Shown in pieces: positions 35,369-44,558 of a DNA stretch of 64,000 nt. The stretch lies in contig NZ_DATNGK010000241.1 in assembly GCF_035605935.1 (NCBI RefSeq), positions 1 to 64,000 on the forward strand, given 5' to 3'. Position numbers and translations under genes: made by a program. Within the stretch, counting starts at the first letter, position 1; the number at the start of each line of letters is the position of its first letter. The notes below the pieces were generated by a model. It made no database searches. It saw only the letters and a program-made list of their open reading frames with translations, and was not told the DNA's origin. The stretch is from Actinocrinis sp035605935 (GTDB taxonomy: Bacteria > Actinomycetota > Actinomycetes > Streptomycetales > Catenulisporaceae).

Positions 35369-35562
35369 GCCACGCCTCTCTAGTCCGTCACGGCGCCGTT
35401 GTCCGTGTTGTGCGCGCGGGGCCGGAATCGAAGGATACGGCCTCGCCTCGTTCGGGTGACAGCCGCCCGACACGTCCGGCGCAGTCTGGCACCGGCCCCG
35501 TCGCATCTGCCAACCTCACGTTCACTGTGCTTGATACAGCGGCTGTCGTCGATGCCGATGAC

Positions 35563-36360
35563 ATGATCAATACCGGTGGCGGCGGGCCGCTGCCGGCGCG
35601 GGTGTACGCGTCCCGGTTGCCGCGTGACCGCCCTGCGCTCGGCCCGGACGGCGGGCCGGCGACGCGCTGGACCGACCCGCGAGTCGCGGCGGCTTACGCG
35701 GAATGTGACGACCAGATCGAGCGCGATGTGCTCTGGCCACTGCTCGCTGACGCGGTACGCCCGGAGCAGGCCAGGCGCGTTCCTGGGCGCCCGGACGGCA
35801 CGGTGCTTGACCTGGGCTGTGGCCTAGGCGGTCTCGCGCAGTATCTGGCGGACCGTCATTGGCTGCGCGTCTACGCATTCGATGTCTCCCCGGCGATGCA
35901 TCGGATCGGAGCGAGGCGGTTCCGGGACGCGTGGGTCGTACGCACGCTCCCGGACTCGCGAGGTCGCATCCCACTGCGGCGGGCGCAATGCACCGCAGCC
36001 ATCGCGCACCGGCTGTTGCTCCATCTGGAGCATCCCTGCCTGATCGTCGGATTGCTGACGGAGGCTCGCAGAGTGCTGCGTCGCGGCGCGCGTCTAGCGG
36101 TCGTCGAGCGCGATACGCGCGGATGCGTGCGTGACGCGACACTGAATGCGGACCGCTCGGCTGCGCCGCCCCGCTCGGACGGCGCCGCGTACATCGAGTA
36201 CTACCGGCTGCGCGACGGTTCGGCATTGCCGACGACCGCGTGGTGGTACTCCCCCACGGCCATCGTCGACTGCATGGCCACAGCCGGGTTCCGCATCGAG
36301 GAGATCCGGGTTCTGCCATGCCCGGACCGTCCGCTGCTCTATCGCGCCGCGGCGATCTGA
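35563..36360 (+). CDS. SAM-dependent methyltransferase-like protein
   Basis: A protein of about 265 residues with the SAM-binding motif LDLGCGLGGLAQYL (about 87-100) and post-motifs typical of class I methyltransferases. In place of the usual acidic loop after the second strand it has FDVSPAMHRIG, which is standard. Many Arg and Cys residues lie in the second half. The start is uncertain: the ATG at 35563 has no ribosome site, and a GTG at 35527 is possible. The substrate is unknown. The next gene converges from the other strand after 28 bases. Confidence 0.72.
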   Translation: MINTGGGGPLPARVYASRLPRDRPALGPDGGPATRWTDPRVAAAYAECDDQIERDVLWPLLADAVRPEQARRVPGRPDGTVLDLGCGLGGLAQYLADRHWLRVYAFDVSPAMHRIGARRFRDAWVVRTLPDSRGRIPLRRAQCTAAIAHRLLLHLEHPCLIVGLLTEARRVLRRGARLAVVERDTRGCVRDATLNADRSAAPPRSDGAAYIEYYRLRDGSALPTTAWWYSPTAIVDCMATAGFRIEEIRVLPCPDRPLLYRAAAI

Positions 36361-36388
36361 CGGCCGGCCCCTCGGTGTTCGCCTTGAG

Positions 36389-37174
36389 TTAGCCGCCGGC
36401 CGCGCGCAGCGCTTGCGTGATCCCGTTCTCGTGCGGGCCGAGGAAGGTCGGCTTCGGCGTGAAGATGCCCTGGTACATCGCGCTCGCTCCGGCCAGGATC
36501 TCGCGGGCCTCGTCGTTGAGGTACTCGTCATGGGCGAGCCGCCATCCGGCGGTGCCGTCGCCGACCCCGTAGGTCTCGATCCCGGCCGCGCGGCACAGGT
36601 ACACCGCGCGCGGCACGTGGAAGGACTGGCTGACGACGATGGCACGGTTGACTCCGAAGACCTGCTTGGCCCGGTCGCAGGTCTCCCAGCTGTCGAACCC
36701 GGCATAGTCGAGCACGATCAGCCGGCTCGGCACGCCGCGCGCCTCAAGGTAGTCGCGCATGGCCTTCGGCTCGTCGTAGGTGGGCGTGGAATTGTCGCCG
36801 GAGACGAGAAAGACCTTGATCTTGTGTGCCCGCCACAGCGTGAGGGCCACGTCCAGGCGTGAAGCGAGGTACGGGCTCGGGGTGTCACCGAAAACCCCCG
36901 CGCCGAACACGATGCCGACCGGCTCGGCGGGGACGGTGGAAACGGAGCGGACGTATTGCTCGCCGTTGAGCCGTACGAAGGACACCGGTAGGAAGAGCAG
37001 TACGGTCGCGACGCAGATCAGTTGGTAGGTGCGACGCAGCCGCCGACGCCAGTCGATCGGGCGCCGAGCGCTGTCCGTACTCGCCGAGTCGGCCTGGTTA
37101 TCCGGCTGCTGGGCGTCGGCCTCCACAGCGGGCACACCGGCTACTGCATCGTTGTCGTCAGGAACCTGCGTCAC
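36389..37174 (-). CDS. DUF218 (SanA/YdcF-like) membrane-anchored protein
   Basis: A 261-residue protein. A hydrophilic N-terminus of about 47 residues precedes one transmembrane helix (TYQLICVATVLLFLPVSFV). The DUF218 domain then shows GIVFGAGVFGDTPSPYLASR, VSGDN and SQSFHVPRAVYLC. SanA and ElyC of enteric bacteria affect envelope barrier and cell-wall precursor metabolism. The GTG start opens the frame. It is transcribed away from the MerR block, 98 bases after it. Confidence 0.88.
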   Translation of the reverse strand: MTQVPDDNDAVAGVPAVEADAQQPDNQADSASTDSARRPIDWRRRLRRTYQLICVATVLLFLPVSFVRLNGEQYVRSVSTVPAEPVGIVFGAGVFGDTPSPYLASRLDVALTLWRAHKIKVFLVSGDNSTPTYDEPKAMRDYLEARGVPSRLIVLDYAGFDSWETCDRAKQVFGVNRAIVVSQSFHVPRAVYLCRAAGIETYGVGDGTAGWRLAHDEYLNDEAREILAGASAMYQGIFTPKPTFLGPHENGITQALRAAGG

Positions 37175-37271
37175 CGTCCGCCGCCTCCCCCACTACCCGG
37201 CCTCGACCCGCAAGGTCATCTGCCGGAATGGACTCGCGGAACGCCGAACCGGTTGCGATTGCGGTTGCGGC

Positions 37272-37829
37272 TCACACCGCGCGGGACCGGCGGCGCACAG
37301 CCAACTCGTCGACGACTCCGTGGCCGAGCAGCGCGGCGGGCGGCTCGGCTGCCGCGCCATCCACCGGCTCGCCGGGCAGTTGCGTGAGCACCGCCTCGAC
37401 CTCACGCCACACCGCGCCGACCGAAATACCGAACACGCCTTGTCCGGCGTGCACCAGTTCCACGACCTCCTCGGCCGAGGTGCACTCGTACACAGTCGCG
37501 CCGTCGCTCATCAGCGTGATGCCGGCGAGTTCCGCGCTGCTGCGCGCGTGGACGTGCGCGACGGCGGCCCGGATGTTGTGCAGCGAGACGCCGGTGTCCA
37601 GCAGCCGCTTGACGATCTTGAGAATGAGGATGTCGCGGAAGTTGTAGAGCCGGCCGGCGCCCGAGCCAGCTACCGGAGTCAGCGAGGGGCGCACCAGGTC
37701 GGTCCGGGCCCAGTAGTCAAGCTGCCGGTAGGTGATCCCCGCTGCGGCACACGCGACCGTACCCCGGTATCCGTACGTGTCGAAGGGATCCGGGGCAGCG
37801 CCCCGCGCTCCAGTGGGAACCGCGCTCAA
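37272..37829 (-). CDS. MerR-family regulator, Rv1830-like
   Basis: A 185-residue regulator. The N-terminal MerR winged helix spans about 25-80 (GYRGTVACAAAGITYRQLDY, then WARTDLVRPSL, then RLYNFRDILILKIVKRLLDTG). A sensor-like C-terminal half follows. The TTG start has a perfect GGAGG six bases upstream. Position and content match the last gene of the conserved Rv1826-Rv1830 block. In mycobacteria the equivalent regulator affects cell division and growth. Confidence 0.9.
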   Translation of the reverse strand: MSAVPTGARGAAPDPFDTYGYRGTVACAAAGITYRQLDYWARTDLVRPSLTPVAGSGAGRLYNFRDILILKIVKRLLDTGVSLHNIRAAVAHVHARSSAELAGITLMSDGATVYECTSAEEVVELVHAGQGVFGISVGAVWREVEAVLTQLPGEPVDGAAAEPPAALLGHGVVDELAVRRRSRAV

Positions 37830-38193
37830 CGCCGACCTCCGTTCCGCACGCCGTACTTACCGCTGACTGCTTACCGCGTTAGTTGCCGTCTGCCGTCTTC
37901 GTTCGCCGTCTGTCGTATACCGCGCACCGCCCGACCCACACCACCGGCCGCCGCGACGCCCGTTGCGCCTCTCGGCCGAAAACCCGCCCCGTCAGTTGTC
38001 TTCCCATCCCAAGCCGGTCCGGCAAACCCTCCGAACCGGTGACCGGGCCCGCCCGGACGGCCGCCCAGCCGTCCTCGCGCGCCCCGCGCACGCATCCGTT
38101 CCTGCAGGCTCTGCCGACCGTACGCAGTAGCCCCTCCCTCGTCAACGACCACCGCGTTCGCCACGCCGGGCGACCGGGAGCACGCCGACCGGA
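37830..38193. other. Intergenic stretch within the conserved block
   Basis: The gap is 364 bases between the DUF151 gene and the Rv1830-like gene, which suggests that the latter has its own promoter. It contains near-repeats of CCGTCTGCCGTC type (about 37883-37915). A 97-codon minus-strand frame lacks a ribosome site and family-like sequence, so I do not call it. Confidence 0.4.
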
Positions 38194-38658
38194 TCAGGCC
38201 TCGAAATCCTCCGGCGAGATCTGGTCGAGGAACTCGCGGAACCGCTCCACCTCGTCCTCCTGGTCGTCCGGCAGCAGGATGCCGGCCTCGGCGAGTACCT
38301 CCTCGGCGGCGAAGATCTTCGCCCCGCAGCGCAGCGCCATCGCGATGCCGTCGGAGGGGCGGGCCGAGACGGTGACCCCACCGTCGAAGACCATCTCGGC
38401 GAAGAAGGTGCCGCCGCGCAGCGAGGTGATCCGCAGCGCGGTGAACCGCCGCCCGAGCGCCTTGAGGGTGTCGCGGAACAGGTCATGGGTCAGCGGCCGA
38501 GGCGGCGCGGCCCCCTCAAGCGCGGCCGCGATCGCGCTCGCCTCGCCCTGGCCGATCCAGATCGGCAGGAACCGCTCCCCCGAGCTCTCCCGGAGCAGCA
38601 CGATCGGCAGATTGGACGGCAGTTCGACGCGAACGCCGACAACGTCGAGTTCGTTCAC
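38194..38658 (-). CDS. Bifunctional nuclease-domain protein (DUF151), Rv1829-like
   Basis: A 154-residue protein with the strongly conserved LPIWIGQGEASAIAAALEG, RPLTHDL and VSARPSDGIAMALRCG motifs. It ends with FLDQISPEDFEA, almost as in the mycobacterial Rv1829 protein. Plant and bacterial DUF151 proteins have been reported to cleave RNA and DNA, but the role in this conserved block is not clear. I chose the GTG at 38658, after AGGGTG; the frame extends 33 bases further. The MerR gene lies upstream in the same direction (247-base gap). Confidence 0.93.
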   Translation of the reverse strand: MNELDVVGVRVELPSNLPIVLLRESSGERFLPIWIGQGEASAIAAALEGAAPPRPLTHDLFRDTLKALGRRFTALRITSLRGGTFFAEMVFDGGVTVSARPSDGIAMALRCGAKIFAAEEVLAEAGILLPDDQEDEVERFREFLDQISPEDFEA

Positions 38659-38905
38659 GATAGACACCCTAGCGCGCGCCGGGGCGCACAACCGCTCCAG
38701 GCGGTTGATTCCAAGGCCTGGCGGCCGAAACGGCCAACAGGCCTCGTTCAGGCATGGTGCGCAGCGGGAAAAGGCACGGGAAAACCGGTCGAGGAGGCTA
38801 GGGAATTCGAGACACGGGCTAGGCCCGCGCGACCGCGTTCCGGCCCACTGCCGGCAGCCCTGGGCCGAGACAGCCGGGCGCTATGGCCTTGGCTCGGGCG
38901 CGCCT

Positions 38906-40285
38906 TCAGCCGCGCAGGAGGGCGGCGCGGACCAGCGCGGCGTGCAGGCGCACCGCGGCGGCTGCGGCCTCGGCGCTGCGGCCGGGAGCGGCCAGCAGGG
39001 TGCGCTCGCGCCGGGCCGCGTCACGAGCGGGGCCGGGCGAGGTCGCCGAGGCGATGAGTTCCGCGACCCGGGCGGCCGACGCGGCCACCGCGCGCAGGTG
39101 CCGCGGCTCCATGCCGAACTGGGCCAGTTCCGCGGCCGCGCGCGCGACCAGCAGATCCGCTCCGCCCGCCGACCGGTTTCCGGAGAGCAGGCCGTACTCC
39201 ACCAGCCCGTCCACCCAGGCCCGGTCCGTGCGCGCCGCCGCCGCGAGCTGATCGCGGTCCAGCGCCACCTCGCCCAGGTCGGGGGCGAAGAATTCGGGGT
39301 CCGGCCAGCGGCGCTCGGCGCGCCGGGACGCGGCCGTCGACGGGACGGCGCCGTTCGGCGTCGTGCCATTCGGGCGTGCGGCGCTCGATCGGGACGTATC
39401 ACTCAGGGCTGTGCCACTCAGCGTTGTACCGCGCGGAACTGCGCCGTTCAGCTGCGCAGCATTGGCGGCGGACGCACTGGGCGCCGCGGCTCGCACCGCA
39501 GCATCCGTGGACGGGGTCCCGGGCACGGCATCCGGCGCCGCCTCGGCGCCAGCCAGATCAGAACATTGCGATGGATGTGAGACGCCCTTCGGCGGGACAT
39601 CGAAAAGCGCTTCCGTCGTCGGCCGCAACGCGCCCTGATGCCGGCTCGCAGTGCCCTGTAGGTCGTCCACCGCGGCCGAGCGTGCCGCCGGCACGCGGGA
39701 GGAGGCGGCGCGGCCGCTACGCGCCGTCGTGCGGCCCGCAGCGGGAGCCTGCGGGCCCGGGTGGCCCCCGTGGTGCGCCGCGCCGGACGTGAGATCCCGC
39801 GCCACACCCACCGCCGCGAGCGGCTCCTCAGCTTCGGAGTGTCCGGCAGCCGGATGCGTCAGCGGGTGTTCAGCTCCGGAGAGGTCGGCGGGATCGGGGC
39901 TGCCCGGCCAAGTCGCCCGCTCGGCGCCCGCGGCCGGATGCCCGGCCTGCTCCTGGTCCGGCAGCTGGGCGGACTGATTCGTCAGCACGATCCTGATGAG
40001 CTCGAGGTCCGCCTCCGAATAGCGGCGGTACCCCGAGGAACTGCGCGCCGGCACGAACTGCCCCGACGCCTCCAGCCGCCGCAGCACAGCCGCGGTGACC
40101 CCGGGAAACTCGCCGGACAGCGCGGCCGCCGCCTCGCCGATCGTCAGCGTGCGCCGAGCCAGCCGGCCGTAGGAGGAAGGGGCGGCGTGCGCCCGCCCTC
40201 CGGTGGCGACTCGGCCCTCGGCCGCACCGCGCGCAGTGCGCGTGCCAGCTCCACTACCGTTCGTCGACCCGCGCGTGCCCGCCAT
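38906..40285 (-). CDS. MerR-family regulator, Rv1828-like, with a long disordered insert
   Basis: A 459-residue protein, against about 250 for Rv1828. The N-terminal winged helix (about 45-105; RTLTIGEAAAALSGEFPGVT, VLRRLEASGQFVP, SSSGYRRYSEADLELIRIVL) and the C-terminal domain (about 320-459; RRWPDPEFFAPDLGEVALDR onward) are both family-like. Between them lie over 200 residues rich in Ala, Gly, Pro, Ser, Thr, including degenerate NGTTPNGAVP-type repeats. The segment that normally reads DxYLPLKVI after the first domain is not visible. No frameshift was found by reading the neighbouring frames near 39975. It is probably expressed with the FHA gene. Confidence 0.85.
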   Translation of the reverse strand: MAGTRGSTNGSGAGTRTARGAAEGRVATGGRAHAAPSSYGRLARRTLTIGEAAAALSGEFPGVTAAVLRRLEASGQFVPARSSSGYRRYSEADLELIRIVLTNQSAQLPDQEQAGHPAAGAERATWPGSPDPADLSGAEHPLTHPAAGHSEAEEPLAAVGVARDLTSGAAHHGGHPGPQAPAAGRTTARSGRAASSRVPAARSAAVDDLQGTASRHQGALRPTTEALFDVPPKGVSHPSQCSDLAGAEAAPDAVPGTPSTDAAVRAAAPSASAANAAQLNGAVPRGTTLSGTALSDTSRSSAARPNGTTPNGAVPSTAASRRAERRWPDPEFFAPDLGEVALDRDQLAAAARTDRAWVDGLVEYGLLSGNRSAGGADLLVARAAAELAQFGMEPRHLRAVAASAARVAELIASATSPGPARDAARRERTLLAAPGRSAEAAAAAVRLHAALVRAALLRG

Positions 40286-40535
40286 GGTGTCTCCCGGTCC
40301 TCGTGGTGCCAGATGCTGCTCGGTGCCCTCACCGCTTTCGGATCCAGTATGTCGGGCCCCTCCGACAAGATCGGAGGACTGCCGGTCGAACCGGATCCAG
40401 CCCGGCCGTTCCAGCTTGCCGGGTGCTGCGGGCGTGCGTCCACGCCACGCGCCGCCGCTTTACCGCTTTGCGGGGCGCCTTTAAGTCAAATCAGCGCTGC
40501 ACGAGACCAAGCGACGTTGCACCACTACCGCCGCG

Positions 40536-41252
40536 TTAGCGCGCGCCGGTGAGGAACACCAGCCGGTACTTGCCGATCTGGACTTCGTCGCCGTCCGCGA
40601 GCAAGACCTCTTCGATCCGCTCTCGGTTGACGTAGGTGCCGTTGAGGGAGCCGACGTCGCGGACGAGGTAGCCCTGAGAGGCGCGGGTGAATTCAGCGTG
40701 CCTGCGGGAGACCGTCACATCGTCGAGGAAGATGTCGCTGTCCGGAGCACGGCCGGCCGAGGTCACCTCGGTGTCCAGCAAGAAGCGGCTGCCCGCGTTC
40801 GGCCCGCGCTGCACCACGAGCAACGCAGTGCCCGCTGACAGGTCCTCGGTCACCCCGACCTGCGGGTCGGCAAGCTCACCGGCGGCCGGTTCCCCGGTGT
40901 CGGTCAGGTTGACGGCGCCGAGCGCGAGAGTGGAAGTCACCTCGGCAGGCCGTTCGCCGAAGCCCGAATCCGTCGGCACCGCGCCGGGTACCAGCGGGTT
41001 GCCGCAGTTGGAGCAGAAACGGCTGCCTTCCGAGTTGGCGTGCCCGCAGCGGGCGCACAACGGCATCGATCCGACCTCCCGCCGCGGCTCCGGCGCGGCA
41101 GCTCGTGACTGGCTGTGGGCGCCGCCGGGAGCGGGAGGCGGCGACGCATCGAAACCTAGGCGTCCGTCCGGCTCCGGGTCAACCGACCCGCCGGGCGGCG
41201 CAGGGACCGGGTTGTCGCCCCGGCTGCGGCCGAACCGACCGAACAGCGCCAC
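40536..41252 (-). CDS. garA: FHA-domain protein with zinc ribbon, GarA/OdhI-like
   Basis: A 238-residue protein. A disordered N-terminus of about 62 residues is followed by a zinc ribbon (CARCGHANSEGSRFCSNC), a TS-containing segment (PAEVTSTL) where GarA has its phosphorylated ETTS, and an FHA domain (about 140-235; SAGRAPDSDIFLDDVTVSRR, then SLNGTYVNRE). In mycobacteria and corynebacteria the unphosphorylated form binds and inhibits 2-oxoglutarate dehydrogenase, under PknB/PknG control. The GTG start has GGAGGG upstream. It lies directly after gcvH. Confidence 0.92.
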   Translation of the reverse strand: MALFGRFGRSRGDNPVPAPPGGSVDPEPDGRLGFDASPPPAPGGAHSQSRAAAPEPRREVGSMPLCARCGHANSEGSRFCSNCGNPLVPGAVPTDSGFGERPAEVTSTLALGAVNLTDTGEPAAGELADPQVGVTEDLSAGTALLVVQRGPNAGSRFLLDTEVTSAGRAPDSDIFLDDVTVSRRHAEFTRASQGYLVRDVGSLNGTYVNRERIEEVLLADGDEVQIGKYRLVFLTGAR

Positions 41253-41285
41253 TGAACCCTCCGCCGCCCTTCTTCCGGCCGCCGA

Positions 41286-41678
41286 CTACTTTTCGGCGAC
41301 GGCGCGGTAACCGGCGGCGTCCAGCAAGCCGTCCAGCGCCTCGGGTCCGGATACCTCGACCTCGAACATCCAGCCCTCGCCGTAAGGGTCTGAGTTCACC
41401 AGCTCCGGGTTCGCGTCCAGGGCGCCGTTGACGGCGCTGACAGTGCCGCTGACCGGCGCGTAGATGTCGCTGACCGACTTGGTGGACTCGAGTTCGCCGC
41501 ACGGCTCGCCCGCCTGGATCTCGACCCCGGACTGGGGCAGCGTGACGAACACGATGTCGCCGAGCGCGTCCTGCGCGAAGTCGGTGATGCCTACCCGCAG
41601 CACCGTTCCGGAGTCCGCCCTGACCCACTCGTGCTCAGCGGTGTACTTCAAGTCCTCGGGGATGTCAGCCGTGGCCAC
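41286..41678 (-). CDS. gcvH: Glycine cleavage system H protein
   Basis: A 130-residue lipoyl carrier with lipoylated Lys67 in GELESTKSVSDIYAPVSG, and the family's YTAEHEWV start and NSDPYGEGWMFEV end. It shuttles the aminomethyl group between the P, T and L proteins of glycine cleavage. I took the GTG at 41678, after a CGGAGC site; the longer frame has no support. It leads the conserved gcvH-FHA-MerR-DUF151-MerR block. No gcvP or gcvT lies in the window. Confidence 0.95.
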   Translation of the reverse strand: MATADIPEDLKYTAEHEWVRADSGTVLRVGITDFAQDALGDIVFVTLPQSGVEIQAGEPCGELESTKSVSDIYAPVSGTVSAVNGALDANPELVNSDPYGEGWMFEVEVSGPEALDGLLDAAGYRAVAEK

Positions 41679-41871
41679 TGCGCTGCTCCGTTGCTGGTTG
41701 TGGCGCCGGACCGGTGCCCCGGCGGGTCTCGCCGGTGTGCCCCCTTGCCGCGCGTCCGTGGTTTGCACTGTCAGGTAGCTGGTGTCGCGACCATACACGG
41801 TGGCCAGGCCGACCGACCACACAGCCACAATGCCTGTGGCCGGTCCGCCTGACATGTGTCTTATGCGCCCG

Positions 41872-44367
41872 TTACGCACCCGCCTGTTCTACGACCGCCG
41901 CCCACAGACCGAGCAGTTCGTCAGCCGATTCGGGATCCGGCCCCTCGGCCCACAGGTGCGTTACCGCCTCTGCCGGATCGGGCAGCACGAGCGTCCAGCG
42001 GCCGTCGGATTCGACGATGCGTACGCCGTCGGTCGTGTCGAGAACGCGATCCTGCGCGGCCTCGACGACCGTGCGCATCACCATGCCCTTAGCGGCCCAC
42101 GGCGTCGGTACGTCCATCCGGCGCACGTACGCGCGCGGAATCCGGGAGTCCGCTTGAGACAGCGTCAGATGCGTGCGTGCCAGCAGACCGAGCAGCCGCG
42201 TGAACGCGGCGATGCCGTCCAAGGAGGCGTGGAATTCCGGGATGACGAATCCGCCGCGTCCGTCGCCACCGAAGATCACACCCTTTTGCGCGGCGACGCG
42301 GGTCAGTTCGTCCGGCGCGGTGGAAACCCACTCGAGACCGACCTTGTGGAAGGCAGTGACTTTTTCAGCCACGCGCGTCGACGTCACGGGCAGCGCAATG
42401 GTGCCTCCGACCCGCTCGGCTGCCACCAGGTCCATGAGGACCAACAGCGCGCGCTCGTCGTCGATGCGCGCTCCGGTCTCGTCCACGAGCCAGATCCGCT
42501 CGCCGACCGGATCGAACCGAACGCCGACCGAGGCACGGGAGGAGGACACCAACTCGCCGAGCCGGCGCAGCGCCGCGGCCTGCTCGGCGGGCGACTCGGT
42601 CGGGTGTGCCTCATCCATGCCGAGGTTGACGGTGAACGCGTCGACGCCGATCCGGCCCAGCAGCGCCGGCAGCACCAGTCCCGCGGAACCGCCGCCGGAG
42701 TCGACGACGATCTTCATTCCGGACTCCGGAACGCCGGACACGTCGACCCGGCTGAGCAACTCCTGGACGTAACTTTCAAAGATCCGGGACGGGGTGGCCA
42801 AGTCGCCGATCTCGCCGGGGAAGGCGCGGCGGAACTCGGCGCGCGAGTACACGCGGTCGAGTTTGCGTTGTGCGGCCGGCGAAAGATCGGCTCCGGTCGA
42901 GTCGAGGAATTGAATCTCGACCGAGTCGGGCACTCCGGGAGTGGTTCGGATGGCGACTCCGCCGACCGTGCCTCGTGCGGTCTGGAGCCGCGCCACGGGC
43001 ATCGGTACGCACTCAAGGTCGCGCACGTTAAGCGCACTCGATGTGAGCGCCGCGATAACTGCTCGCTTAAGGGCACGCGCGGCACGCGAACCATCGCGGG
43101 CGGCAGTTACTGTCGCCCCCTTTTTCAAAGTGGTCGCATAAGCACTGGCGAGACGCACCGCGAGTTCCGGCGTGATTTCGACGTTGACTACGCCACTCAC
43201 TCCGCGCGGCCCGAACAGCGAGCGCTGGCTGCGCTGTTCCCAAATCACGTCGGTGTTGACCACCGCGCCGGCCTCGACCGTCTTGAAGGGGTAAATGCGC
43301 ACCCCCGCGGCGAGGATCGACTCCTCTTCGATCAGGCATTCGTCGCCGACGACGACGCCGTCCTCGATTCGCGCGGCGCGCATCACGTCGGTGTTCTTGC
43401 CGACGACACAGCCGCGCAGATTGGCCTGCGGTCCGATGTAGACGTTGCCGTGGATGACGGCCCGGTGCAGGAACGCCCCGGTCTTGACCACGACGTTGGA
43501 GCCGATGACCGTGTGCTCGCGGATTTCTACCCCGGCCTCGACCTTCGAGTAATCGCCGACGTAGCACGGACCCTTGAGTACCGCGGCCGGATCGATCTCA
43601 GCGCCTTCGGCCACCCACACCCCGGGCGCGGTCTCGAAACCGTCGATGTCGGTCTCGACCTTCCCGGTGAGTACATCCGCCTGGGCCTTGATGTACGACT
43701 CGTGAGTGCCGACATCCTCCCAGTAACCCTCGGCCACGTAGCCGTAGATCGGCTTGCCCTCGGCCAGCAGCCGCGGAAAGACGTCGCCGGACCAGTCCAC
43801 CTGCTCGCCGGGTGCGATATAGCTGAGGACCTCGGGTTCCATCACGTAGATGCCGGTGTTGACCGTGTCCGAGAAGACCTGGCCCCAGGTCGGCTTTTCC
43901 AGGAACCGCTCGACCCGGCCGTCCTCGGCGGTGATGGTGATGCCGAACTCCAGCGGATCAGGCACGCGGGTCAGGCACACCGTCACCAGCGCGCCCTTCT
44001 TGCGGTGGTACTCGATCAGCGCGGTGAGATCGATGTCGGTGAGCGCGTCCCCGGAGATGACCAGGAAGCTGTCGCCATCCAGCTGCACCTCGGCGTTCTT
44101 CACCGAGCCCGCGGTGCCAAGCGGGGTGTCCTCGTTGGCGTAATACAGGCTCATACCGAGCTCTTCGCCATCACCGAAGTAGTTGCGCACCAGCGAGGCG
44201 AGGAACTGCACGGTGACGACGGTCTCGGTCAGCCCGTGCCGCTTGAGCAGCCGCAGCACATGCTCCATGATCGGGCGGTTCACCACGGGGAGCAGCGGCT
44301 TGGGCATCGACGAGGTCATCGGTCGCAGCCGGGTCCCCTCTCCCCCGGCCATCACGACGGCTTTCAT
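41872..44367 (-). CDS. Mannose-1-phosphate guanylyltransferase / phosphomannomutase-like fusion
   Basis: An 831-residue protein with three parts. A nucleotidyltransferase (about 1-235; VVMAGGEGTRLRPMT, EKPTWG) comes first, then a left-handed beta-helix of hexapeptide repeats (about 250-375), then an alpha-D-phosphohexomutase fold (about 380-831). In the mutase part the catalytic TxSHNP serine motif reads IRTTPGVPDS, and the metal loop DxDGD is FGGDGRGG. The mutase activity may therefore be lost, as in other actinobacterial proteins of this type. It makes GDP-mannose or a related sugar nucleotide for cell-surface glycans. The ATG at 44367 was preferred. Confidence 0.88.
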   Translation of the reverse strand: MKAVVMAGGEGTRLRPMTSSMPKPLLPVVNRPIMEHVLRLLKRHGLTETVVTVQFLASLVRNYFGDGEELGMSLYYANEDTPLGTAGSVKNAEVQLDGDSFLVISGDALTDIDLTALIEYHRKKGALVTVCLTRVPDPLEFGITITAEDGRVERFLEKPTWGQVFSDTVNTGIYVMEPEVLSYIAPGEQVDWSGDVFPRLLAEGKPIYGYVAEGYWEDVGTHESYIKAQADVLTGKVETDIDGFETAPGVWVAEGAEIDPAAVLKGPCYVGDYSKVEAGVEIREHTVIGSNVVVKTGAFLHRAVIHGNVYIGPQANLRGCVVGKNTDVMRAARIEDGVVVGDECLIEEESILAAGVRIYPFKTVEAGAVVNTDVIWEQRSQRSLFGPRGVSGVVNVEITPELAVRLASAYATTLKKGATVTAARDGSRAARALKRAVIAALTSSALNVRDLECVPMPVARLQTARGTVGGVAIRTTPGVPDSVEIQFLDSTGADLSPAAQRKLDRVYSRAEFRRAFPGEIGDLATPSRIFESYVQELLSRVDVSGVPESGMKIVVDSGGGSAGLVLPALLGRIGVDAFTVNLGMDEAHPTESPAEQAAALRRLGELVSSSRASVGVRFDPVGERIWLVDETGARIDDERALLVLMDLVAAERVGGTIALPVTSTRVAEKVTAFHKVGLEWVSTAPDELTRVAAQKGVIFGGDGRGGFVIPEFHASLDGIAAFTRLLGLLARTHLTLSQADSRIPRAYVRRMDVPTPWAAKGMVMRTVVEAAQDRVLDTTDGVRIVESDGRWTLVLPDPAEAVTHLWAEGPDPESADELLGLWAAVVEQAGA

Positions 44368-44558
44368 GATCCGCTGGATCCTCTTTCCCGATGTCAAGGC
44401 GCGCGAAAAGCGCGCGGTCGCCCCCGTCGCCTTCTTCCCTCCCCCGTTCGATCTCCCTTAATCAGCGAAGCGGCGCTCAGGGACAGATGTAGTCAAGATC
44501 ACGTGAAGGACGGCTAGAGAGCGGCTGGCGCCCGGTTAAACGGCGTTACAAGGCCGCG

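Noticed and set aside
37883..37915. Possible short direct-repeat array resembling a mini-CRISPR
   Set aside because: Units such as CCGTCTGCCGTC are imperfect, with no regular spacers and no cas genes nearby.
37871..38164. 97-codon minus-strand frame in the 364-base gap
   Set aside because: No ribosome site, Gly/Arg-rich, and no resemblance to known proteins.
41782..44517. 911-codon plus-strand frame opposite the sugar-nucleotide fusion gene
   Set aside because: Although very long, it reads as Arg/His/Asp/Gly-rich shadow sequence with no family features.
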